DNA of 9,198 nt, from NCBI GenBank assembly GCA_002451175.1, contig DKBI01000007.1, positions 1-9,198 on the forward strand, written 5' to 3'. Position 1 is the first letter of the stretch, and every line of letters begins with the position of its first letter. The position numbers and the translations under genes were made by a program. The notes beneath the pieces were generated by a model, which saw nothing but the letters and a program-made list of their open reading frames with translations, ran no database searches and had not been told where the DNA came from. Source of the stretch: Betaproteobacteria bacterium UBA6904 (lineage in GTDB: Bacteria > Pseudomonadota > Gammaproteobacteria > Burkholderiales > SG8-39). Of this stretch, positions 1 through 5,610 are shown piece after piece.

Positions 1-123
1 GAAATACTTGGTCGCGAGGCCCCGCTGGCCGAGGTATTCCTGCGCCCACTTCATGTTGAGCGGTTCCGACTTGCACGTGCCCTTGGTCAGGTCGACGCGC
101 AGAACTTTCCGTGTCCATGCCAT
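1..123 (-). CDS. aorB: Aldehyde:ferredoxin oxidoreductase, tungsten catalytic subunit (5' end only)
   Basis: Only the first 41 codons are visible; the gene runs off the left edge. The peptide starts MAWTRKVLRVDLTKG and continues to an EYLGQRGLATKYF segment. This matches the conserved N-terminus of the AOR family: a short beta-strand RVDL, then a 'W/Y-L-G-x-R-G-L' turn. Family members bind a tungsten bis-pterin and one [4Fe-4S] cluster and oxidise aldehydes to acids. The residues that bind these lie outside the window. The start is the ATG at 123, preceded by GGAG (133-130) with a 6-base spacer and only 10 bases after the aorA stop, so the two genes are co-transcribed. Alternatives are related AOR-family enzymes such as BamB-like or YdhV-like proteins. 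The close AorA partner and proteobacterial context favour the aldehyde-oxidising type, but the substrate cannot be told from 41 residues. Confidence 0.75.
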   Translation of the reverse strand, partial: MAWTRKVLRVDLTKGTCKSEPLNMKWAQEYLGQRGLATKYF

Positions 124-133
124 GGCAGTCTCC

Positions 134-613
134 TTATGCGGTGGCGCGCGGTTGCGTGTCGGTCTTGCCGGCCCACTGGCGCATCTTGTCCAGGCCGGTC
201 CAGTCCGCGTCCACGTAGGTAATGGCAGCCGTCGGGCACGCGGTCGCGCACGCCGGATCGCCGCCGCAGAGATCGCACTTCTGCACCTTGCCGGTCTCGA
301 CCACGTAGTTCACCGTGCCGAACGGGCAGGCAATGGTGCAGACCTTGCAGCCGACGCAGGTCGCCTCGTGAACGACCTTCGCGCCGGTCGCCGCGTCCAA
401 GCGGATCGCATCGACCGGGCAGGCGTGCAGGCACCAGGCTTCCGCGCACTGCGTGCAGGTGTACGGGACCTTGCGGCCGGCGTGCTCGAAGTTGAATACC
501 TTGATGCGCGACTTCGACACGTTGAAGACGCCGTAGTTCTCGTAAGAACACGCCATCTCGCACTGCAGGCACCCGGTACATTTGTTGGGATCGATGTGCA
601 ACGATTTTTGCAT
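134..613 (-). CDS. aorA: AOR electron-transfer subunit, four-cluster [4Fe-4S] polyferredoxin
   Basis: This 159-residue soluble protein has 16 cysteines, all in ferredoxin-type groups: C12/15/18/22, C53/56/61/65, C86/89/92/96 and C113/116/122/126. That is enough for four [4Fe-4S] clusters. The order resembles the iron-sulphur subunits of DMSO-reductase-type and proteobacterial AOR complexes. It has no signal peptide or membrane segment, so it should act in the cytoplasm, passing electrons between the tungsten subunit AorB encoded 10 bases downstream and a further partner (in Aromatoleum-type enzymes the FAD subunit AorC, not in view). The start at 613 is set by AGGAG at 624-620 with a 6-base spacer, the clearest ribosome site in the window. 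YdhY-like or BamC-like proteins are the alternatives; the aorB-like neighbour supports AorA. Confidence 0.82.
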   Translation of the reverse strand: MQKSLHIDPNKCTGCLQCEMACSYENYGVFNVSKSRIKVFNFEHAGRKVPYTCTQCAEAWCLHACPVDAIRLDAATGAKVVHEATCVGCKVCTIACPFGTVNYVVETGKVQKCDLCGGDPACATACPTAAITYVDADWTGLDKMRQWAGKTDTQPRATA

Positions 614-784
614 GGACTTCTCCTCTCGGCCTCCAGCGGGATTTACTGCGAATTGATCGAAGGTGGACGGTCTTTCCGGGTGACTATTGAAGCATCAACC
701 TGTTCTATTGGCTAGTCGTCCCGGCCGATCACAGCGCCCGCTGGGGGCGGGGGGTGAGGACAGTACCCGACCATGCCACGGGGT
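614..784 (-). promoter_or_regulatory. viaA-aorA intergenic region, probable aor control region
   Basis: This 171-base gap separates the packed darP-viaA genes from aorA and is visibly more AT-rich around 640-715 than its surroundings. It holds a direct repeat CTATTG (plus-strand 684-689 and 705-710), 21 bases or two helical turns apart. Between the copies is an inverted repeat TTGA-AGCA-TCAA (687-698). A GC stem CGCCC/GGGCG (735-739/745-749) lies just past the viaA stop without a T-run, so it is at best a weak terminator. I see no convincing sigma70 or sigma54 promoter. That aorAB has its own control here is inferred from gap length, base composition and repeats. Confidence 0.35.
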
Positions 785-2278
785 CTAGGGCTTGGGTGCG
801 CGCAGCGCGTTGGGAAAATAGATGGCCGTCAGGCTCTTGGAATGCAGGGGCGATGCCGCGTCGGAGGTTCCGTAGTGACGCCAATCCCTTACCCAGAAGA
901 TGTCGTCCGCCAGTTCCAGCATGCCGATGGTTTCGCGGTCGCCGACCAGAACGCCCTGGACCCGCAGCCCCAGCTCGGCCTTGGCGCGCGCAATCGCCGA
1001 GGCCGTCTCCGGGGTCGCGCCGAATTCGCCGTCCGAGGCGATCAGCAGGTCCGCCAGCTGCCACCGTTCCTCCGCGAGCCGCGCCACGATCCGCTCGAGC
1101 GGACCGCAAATGTCGGTCCCACCGCGAAAGCCTTGCGCGATGAAGTCCGTCAGTTCGCCGATGCCGGGTCCGTCCAGGCTCAACTCGAGCTCCAGGATTT
1201 CCTCCGGCCCGCCGAACGCGTAGATCCTGCAGGCTCGCTTCTGGGCATGCGCCGCGCGCACCGCCTCGAGCACCGCGGCCTTCGCCACGGCTTCGGCGCC
1301 TCCTTGCATGGATCCGGACGTGTCGACACAGATCAGCATGGGGCCCGACTCCAGGCGTCGCGCGAGGCTGCGCCGCGGGCTCGGGCGCCAGGCCGGCTGT
1401 TGTTCGACGACCGTTTCCTGCAGGCGATCGTCCTCTTCGTAGCTCAGCAGGCTGCGCTCGGCATGCCGGGCGTGCCAGACCAGCCGCAGCCGCGGGTGCG
1501 TCAACAGCATCGTCTCCGAAGGCAGCATGCGTGCGATCCGTCCCGAGCGGTGCACGGCGCGGGTTTCGCCGGGCATGTCCGGCACCCGCGTCACGCGCGG
1601 ATCGGCGCGCGGCGCGCGCGAGCGCTCGAGGACCTCGCGATCCAGCGGCGCCGGCTCGTCGACCGCATCGCTCGGCGAGACGCGGCCGAGCCGCCGGATG
1701 ACTCGGGCCAGCTCGGGAAGGTTCTGCATCAGGCGGCTGGCGCGCACGACTTCGGGCCAGCCTTCGCTGCGCAGCACGCCGCACAGCTCGTCCCAGTGCA
1801 TGTTCTTGAGCAGATCGTCGGCATCGCCGAAGACCGTCTCGAGTTCCTCCAGCAGTTTGCGGCGCTCGCGCCAGTCTTCCATGAACGCGTGCAGGGCCTT
1901 CGCCCTGGCCTGCGCTTCGTCGTCGCCACGGTCGACGTAGTCGACGATCCGGTCGAGATGCCAAAGCATCGAGCCGAGCACGAGATCGGTGATCGACTCG
2001 CGGTCCCGGCACAGGGCGGGAAGGTCGAGCGCGCGCAGGCAATGCGCGAGTCCGTCTGCAAGCGGCGCGGCGGGCCACGGACGGCGCGACGACGCGTCCA
2101 GGTCGCCCGCGAGCAGCGCGTCGCGCAGGCCTTGCAGCGAGATCAGACGCGGCTGCAGCGACCCCTGGGAATTGATCAGGCTGCCGAGCCAGAGACCGCG
2201 CGGCAGCCGGTCGAGCGGGGCCAGTTGGGCTTCCCGCTGCTCGAACAGGCGCGCGGTCACCTCGCGGGCGTCGCTCAA
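785..2278 (-). CDS. viaA: ViaA-like VWA-domain protein, partner of RavA
   Basis: The predicted protein has 497 residues (E. coli ViaA has 483). It has a long helical N-terminal part and a C-terminal von Willebrand A domain. The metal-ion-dependent adhesion site is complete: DTSGS at 319-323, the threonine of FRGGTD at T388, and SDGE with D416. The segment around CVDTSGSM and QGFRGGTD closely resembles E. coli ViaA. In E. coli, ViaA works with the AAA+ ATPase RavA and has been tied to respiratory iron-sulphur enzymes (NADH dehydrogenase I, fumarate reductase). I chose the TTG at 2278 because it overlaps the ravA stop as TTGA, giving translational coupling; a GTG at 2260 is the alternative. The reading frame stays open to 2455, but that part is an Arg/Ala-rich shadow of ravA. 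No clear Shine-Dalgarno precedes TTG, so the exact start is uncertain. Confidence 0.85.
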   Translation of the reverse strand: MSDAREVTARLFEQREAQLAPLDRLPRGLWLGSLINSQGSLQPRLISLQGLRDALLAGDLDASSRRPWPAAPLADGLAHCLRALDLPALCRDRESITDLVLGSMLWHLDRIVDYVDRGDDEAQARAKALHAFMEDWRERRKLLEELETVFGDADDLLKNMHWDELCGVLRSEGWPEVVRASRLMQNLPELARVIRRLGRVSPSDAVDEPAPLDREVLERSRAPRADPRVTRVPDMPGETRAVHRSGRIARMLPSETMLLTHPRLRLVWHARHAERSLLSYEEDDRLQETVVEQQPAWRPSPRRSLARRLESGPMLICVDTSGSMQGGAEAVAKAAVLEAVRAAHAQKRACRIYAFGGPEEILELELSLDGPGIGELTDFIAQGFRGGTDICGPLERIVARLAEERWQLADLLIASDGEFGATPETASAIARAKAELGLRVQGVLVGDRETIGMLELADDIFWVRDWRHYGTSDAASPLHSKSLTAIYFPNALRAPKP

Positions 2279-3669
2279 GCTTGCGTCAATTCGCTCGCGA
2301 TCGGCTCGGGCGCGATGCCCGGATCGATCGGCAGCCGCGGCAGCGATTCGAAGGCGGCGCGGGCGGCGGCCGCGCGCGCACCGAGCGCCGCAAGCGCCTG
2401 CTGCGTCGCCTCGAGACTGGCGCCGGCTCGCTCGGCGAATTCGCCATCCAGCCACAGGCTCTGCTGCGCAAAGGCCGCGAGTCCTGCGCGTTCGGCCGCC
2501 AGTTCCTGCGCGTAGCCCGCGATGCGCGCGAGCAGTTCGTCGATCTGCCGGACGCGGGCGCCGATGTGCGTCTGCCCATACCGCCGCCGCCGCGTGTACT
2601 TCATGCGCAGCGCCTGCGAGGCGCCCTTCGCATCGGTCACCTGCTCGTTCAGGTCGACGCGGAACTTGAGCTGGCCCGAAGCGTCGTAGTCCAGGTCGTC
2701 GGCCTCCTGCTCGAGCGCCGCCTGCGCCTCGAAGGCTTCCACGACGCGCGTGAGGCGCGCGGGCGACAGCGCCTCACGCACCCCGAGCCGGCCCAGCAGC
2801 CAGTCGTTGACCGCGAGCTGTCCGGCTGCGTCGGGCGCCGTGCACCAAGGCAGCAGCCACAGATCCCAGGCGCTCAGCTCGCCACGCCCCTCGCTCGCCG
2901 CCGCCACCTTCAGCAATCCGACGATCTTCACCCAGCGCCTGTCCGAGACGTAGATCGTCTCGCGGACGAGATATTCGCGCAGTTCCGCCAGCAGGCCGGC
3001 CGCTTCGGCCTTCACGGGAATCCGGTGCGCGGCCTCGGTGATGGCATGGCGCTCCGCCGGACCGAGCGCGTCGGTGTGCTGCAGCGCCGCCGCGGGATCC
3101 AGCGCGAGAAGCTCGCGAAAACCCTCCGGGCTGACCGCGCCGACGGGCAGGCGCATCAGGAAGCGGTCGAAGAAGGCATCGGCCACCTCGTCCGCAGGGA
3201 CCTCGTTGGTTGCGCCGATGACGCTGATCAGCGGGCATTCCTCGCGGCCCGCGCCGTTGTCGAACTGGCGCTCGTTGAGCAGCGTCAGCAGCGCGTTGAG
3301 GATCGCGCTGTTCGCCTTGAACACCTCGTCGATGAACGCGATCGATGCCTGGGGCAGGTAGCCCTCGGTGCGGCGCTCGTAGCGGTCCGCCTCGAGCGCG
3401 GTGATGGAGAGCGGGCCGAACAACTCTTCGGGCACCGTAAAGCGCGTCAGCAGCCGCTCGAAATAGCGCGCATCGCGGAAGGCGAGGTGCACGCGGCGCG
3501 CGAGCGCGCTCTTCGCGGTGCCGGGCGGGCCGATGAGCAGGCTGTGCTCGCCCGCCAGCGCCGCCAGCAGGGCGAGCCGCACGGGCCGCCGGCGCTCGAC
3601 CAGGCCGCACTCCAGTGCCGCGAGGAGATTTGCCAGGCGCGTCCGCACCGGGGGGCGTACCGGGGTCAT
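2275..3669 (-). CDS. ravA: RavA-like MoxR-family AAA+ ATPase
   Basis: This 464-residue ATPase aligns with E. coli RavA from its N-terminus (LECGLVERRRPVRLALLAAL). Visible ATPase parts are Walker A GPPGTAKS (47-54), Walker B AFIDE (111-115), sensor 1 GATNE (N155), a candidate arginine finger in FFDRF (R169) and sensor 2 SDRRW (242-246). A C-terminal helical region (about 370-445) resembles the E. coli RavA tail. In E. coli the LARA domain, which binds lysine decarboxylase, sits between these parts. Here only about 40 residues (roughly 328-368) occupy that place, so LARA looks absent or minimal. MoxR ATPases with VWA partners act as chaperones for metalloenzyme assembly; here the partner ViaA follows with a 4-base overlap. 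The ATG at 3669 has only a distant AGG upstream, 18 bases after the preceding gene. The client is unknown; aorAB or the membrane neighbour are inferences. Confidence 0.88.
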   Translation of the reverse strand: MTPVRPPVRTRLANLLAALECGLVERRRPVRLALLAALAGEHSLLIGPPGTAKSALARRVHLAFRDARYFERLLTRFTVPEELFGPLSITALEADRYERRTEGYLPQASIAFIDEVFKANSAILNALLTLLNERQFDNGAGREECPLISVIGATNEVPADEVADAFFDRFLMRLPVGAVSPEGFRELLALDPAAALQHTDALGPAERHAITEAAHRIPVKAEAAGLLAELREYLVRETIYVSDRRWVKIVGLLKVAAASEGRGELSAWDLWLLPWCTAPDAAGQLAVNDWLLGRLGVREALSPARLTRVVEAFEAQAALEQEADDLDYDASGQLKFRVDLNEQVTDAKGASQALRMKYTRRRRYGQTHIGARVRQIDELLARIAGYAQELAAERAGLAAFAQQSLWLDGEFAERAGASLEATQQALAALGARAAAARAAFESLPRLPIDPGIAPEPIASELTQA

Positions 3670-3687
3670 CAGCGGATGATACCTGCG

Positions 3688-4050
3688 CTACCCGAGCAGC
3701 CGCCGGTGCCGGAAGGCCCGCGGGGCGTGCGAGATCACGGACGACGCGACGAGAACCACCCAGAAGACCGCCGCGGCCAGCGCCGGGGCATGCACGATGG
3801 CCGCCAGCAGGCCGATCTTCGCGGCCACCGCAAGCCCGGCCGCTTCGCGCCAGTACCCCGGCTGGCGCCACCATTCGATCGCGCCGAGCGCGATCCCCGT
3901 GGCCAATGCGACGGACGCGCCCGCGACCACCGAATGCCCGGCGAAGATCGCCGCGCCGATCATCACCGCGCCGACCATGTGCAGCGAGCGCAGCGCGATG
4001 CTCAGCCACCGCAGGCGCGGGCCGAGTCGGCGCGGCGCAGGCTCGCTCAC
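3688..4050 (-). CDS. Small four-helix inner-membrane protein of unknown function
   Basis: I do not recognise this 120-residue protein. It is strongly hydrophobic, with four likely membrane helices at about 17-37, 40-60, 69-87 and 88-107. The ends are basic: PRRLGPRLR before helix 1 and RAFRHRR at the C-terminus. Four histidines (H24, H39, H87, H108) lie at or near predicted helix ends, a layout seen in haem- or metal-binding membrane proteins, but there is no haem motif to prove it. The start is a GTG at 4050 with a poor ribosome site, 22 bases after the mogA stop, and the gene ends 18 bases before ravA. Its place inside the mogA-ravA-viaA run suggests co-expression, perhaps as a membrane partner of RavA/ViaA. 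The reading frame is convincing; the role is open. Confidence 0.72.
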   Translation of the reverse strand: MSEPAPRRLGPRLRWLSIALRSLHMVGAVMIGAAIFAGHSVVAGASVALATGIALGAIEWWRQPGYWREAAGLAVAAKIGLLAAIVHAPALAAAVFWVVLVASSVISHAPRAFRHRRLLG

Positions 4051-4072
4051 GATGCGGCGGGGCGAAGCGAGA

Positions 4073-4663
4073 TCACTTGGGCTGCGGGCGCAGCGCCGAC
4101 TTGGGCCGGAACGCCCTGACGACCGACTCGTCGGTCTCGATGTACGGCCCGCCGATCAGGTCGATGCAATACGGAACGGCGGCGAAGATGCCGTGCACCA
4201 CGGGCTTGCCCGCGGCGTCCTTCAATCCCTCGAGCGTCTCGCGAATCGACTTCGGCTGCCCGGGGAGGTTGATGATCAGCGCGCCCTTGCGGATCACCGC
4301 GACCTGCCGCGAAAGGATCGCCGTGGGAACGAATTGCAGCGAAATCTGCCGCATCTGCTCGCCGAAGCCGGGCATCACCTTGTCCGCAACGGCCAGCGTC
4401 GCCTCCGGGGTCACGTCGCGCGCCGCCGGGCCCGTGCCGCCCGTCGTGAGGACGAGGCGGCAGCCCGACTCGTCGACGAGGGCGCGCAGCGCCGCCTCGA
4501 TCGCCGGCTGCTCGTCGGCGATCAGGCGCGTCTCGAAACGCAGCGCGGGCGCCGTGATGGCCGTCTTCAGCCACGCCTCCAGCGCGGGAATGCCCTCGTC
4601 CCGGTACACGCCCGCGCTTGCGCGATCGCTCACCGACACCAGACCGACGATCAGTTCGCTCAT
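4073..4663 (-). CDS. mogA: Molybdopterin adenylyltransferase
   Basis: This 196-residue protein matches E. coli MogA along its whole length. Examples are GLVSVSDRASAGVY at the N-terminus, the TTGGTGPAARDVTPEAT nucleotide/pterin site (about 93-109), the MPGFGEQMRQISL helix, and INLPGQPKSI followed by HGIFAAVPYCIDL. The enzyme adenylates molybdopterin with MgATP, producing the activated form into which MoeA inserts molybdate or tungstate. It is cytosolic. The ATG at 4663 overlaps the preceding stop as ATGA, and GAGG (4671-4668) lies 4 bases upstream, so translation is probably coupled. The frame is open further upstream, but that extension has no family similarity. Mo- and W-pterin enzymes both use this step, so the nearby aorAB (W) and coxEG (Mo-type cluster) are plausible users. 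Confidence 0.96.
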   Translation of the reverse strand: MSELIVGLVSVSDRASAGVYRDEGIPALEAWLKTAITAPALRFETRLIADEQPAIEAALRALVDESGCRLVLTTGGTGPAARDVTPEATLAVADKVMPGFGEQMRQISLQFVPTAILSRQVAVIRKGALIINLPGQPKSIRETLEGLKDAAGKPVVHGIFAAVPYCIDLIGGPYIETDESVVRAFRPKSALRPQPK

Positions 4664-5112
4664 TGGACCTCGAAGAATTCCAGTTCCACGGCCGCGGCGC
4701 GACGCGCGCCGGTACCCACGCACACGATCCGGTTCATCCAGCGGTAGCGCGCATCGGCCGTCTCGAACCACGGCGTCGTGCGCATGTAGTACAGCGCGGG
4801 ATCGACGTCCTCGCCGCGCGCGAGGCGCTCGACGACCTCGCGCGGGCCGTGGCGGTAGCCGCGGTTCTCGACGTAGATGAGCGCGCCGTCGTCCGTCGCG
4901 AGCGTGTAGCGCGCGTCGAGGAAGGCGACCCCGTCGGCGCGCACGATCTGCCAGTCCGCGCCGCCCGGCAGCACCTGGCCGGCGAGCCTCGCCCCCGAGA
5001 ACCGTCCGCCGGTGATCTCGATGATGCGGCGCCGGCCGCGGGGCGTGTCGCCCAGTTCGCGCGGCGGGGCGAGCGTGATGCGCGCCTGCAGCAGCGGCTC
5101 GAGCGCGATCAC
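4660..5112 (-). CDS. DUF3237 (UPF0311) family protein
   Basis: This is a 150-residue soluble protein of the DUF3237/UPF0311 family, at about the family's usual length. Family-like segments are GGRFSGARLAGQVLPGGADW (about 36-55), the YVENRGYRHG strand (about 80-89), the YYMRTTPWFETAD segment and YRWMNRIVCVGTG near the end, closing with a strand ending FFEVQ. The biochemical role of the family is not established to my knowledge. I chose the GTG at 5112 because it overlaps the darP stop as GTGA, with GGGAG a few bases upstream, and because all family-like sequence lies after it. Residues encoded further upstream are an out-of-frame reading of darP. The gene ends in the mogA start codon (ATGA), so it is translationally linked on both sides. 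Confidence 0.85.
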   Translation of the reverse strand: MIALEPLLQARITLAPPRELGDTPRGRRRIIEITGGRFSGARLAGQVLPGGADWQIVRADGVAFLDARYTLATDDGALIYVENRGYRHGPREVVERLARGEDVDPALYYMRTTPWFETADARYRWMNRIVCVGTGARRAAAVELEFFEVQ

Positions 5113-5588
5113 GCGATCGACTCCCGCAGGCGCCGGAACAGCTCGCGCTGCGCGCGCGGCGGTTGCGCGTTGGCCACTTCGCGCCGCGCGTTGCGAATCA
5201 GCGTGCGCAAGGCCTGCAGATCCGTGCCGGCGTGCAGGCTCGCGAATTCCGTGAGCGCCGCATCGTCGGCGAGCAGGCGTGAGCGCCACTGCTCGATGCG
5301 CTGCTGGCGGGCGCGGGCCGTCGCGGACTGCCCCTCCTGCTCGGCCAGCGCGGCGCGGATCGGCTCCGCGTCGAGGTCGCGCATGAGCCGCCCGATGTAT
5401 TGCAGCTGGCGGCGGCGCGCCTCGTGGCTGGTGATGCGCCGCGCCTCGCGCAGCGCATCGGCGAGTTCGTCCGGCAGGCCGAGCGCGTCGAGCCGCGGCG
5501 CGGACAAGCCGAGGAGTTTCACGCCAAGCGCCTGCAGCTCGTGCATCTCCGCCTTGCGCTGGGTCTTGCTGACCGGTTCGTCCTGCAT
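5109..5588 (-). CDS. darP: DarP/YjgA (DUF615) ribosome-associated protein
   Basis: This 159-residue protein is highly charged and almost wholly helical. It fits the DUF615 family: E-P-V-S-K-T-Q-R-K near the start (the family's SKSQxKRE-type motif), ITSHEARRRQLQYIGRLMRD (about 74-93) in the middle, and LRTLIRNARREVA...ELFRRLRE at the end. E. coli DarP (YjgA) binds pre-50S particles and assists late large-subunit assembly. The ATG at 5588 lies just before the conserved region; 38 further open codons upstream reach into pmbA and have no family match. There is no Shine-Dalgarno, but a minus-strand TATGAT hexamer (5603-5598) ends 9 bases before the ATG, so the mRNA may start within about 3 bases of the start codon. 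It heads the run that continues through DUF3237 and mogA. Confidence 0.92.
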   Translation of the reverse strand: MQDEPVSKTQRKAEMHELQALGVKLLGLSAPRLDALGLPDELADALREARRITSHEARRRQLQYIGRLMRDLDAEPIRAALAEQEGQSATARARQQRIEQWRSRLLADDAALTEFASLHAGTDLQALRTLIRNARREVANAQPPRAQRELFRRLRESIA

Positions 5589-5593
5589 GGCGC

Positions 5594-5604
5594 TGTTATC
5601 ATAG
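5594..5604. promoter_or_regulatory. Overlapping divergent -10 elements for pmbA and darP
   Basis: On the plus strand, TGT-TATCAT (5594-5602) forms an extended -10 with TATCAT at 5597-5602, a 5 of 6 match to TATAAT. On the minus strand, TATGAT (5603-5598) is also a 5 of 6 match. The two hexamers overlap by five bases in opposite orientation. Counting 7 bases from the last T puts the starts near 5609 (plus) and 5591 (minus), 18 bases apart and 0-3 bases before the pmbA GTG and darP ATG. No good -35 is seen on the plus strand; the extended -10 could compensate. This is a sequence-based prediction. Confidence 0.6.
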
Positions 5605-5610
5605 CGCGCC

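Noticed and set aside
687..698. Possible FNR/CRP-type site upstream of aorA
   Set aside because: The TTGA/TCAA halves are separated by 4 bases, whereas an FNR site (TTGAT-N4-ATCAA) needs 6 between these tetrads; kept only as an unspecific inverted repeat.
8..715. 235-residue plus-strand open frame across aorB/aorA
   Set aside because: It is antisense to the 16-cysteine AorA, and its composition is Arg/Ala/His-rich without domains.
735..749. Terminator after viaA (CGCCC/GGGCG stem)
   Set aside because: Only five pairs, no T-run; mentioned within the intergenic entry but not called as a terminator.
765..785. Possible sigma54 promoter (TGGCAT on the minus strand)
   Set aside because: The -12 GC is absent at the required spacing, and the site is about 150 bases from aorA.
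2279..2455. N-terminal extension of viaA to the ATG at 2455
   Set aside because: The added 59 residues are an Arg/Ala-rich out-of-frame reading of the ravA 3' end with no ViaA similarity.
773..2515. 580-residue plus-strand open frame opposite viaA
   Set aside because: It is antisense to a gene with clear ViaA motifs; its translation is Arg/Ala/Gln-rich without any domain, typical of shadows in GC-rich DNA.
2281..4119. 612-residue plus-strand open frame opposite ravA and the membrane-protein gene
   Set aside because: It is longer than the real gene but antisense to RavA's Walker A/B and sensor motifs; low-complexity composition and no recognisable fold.
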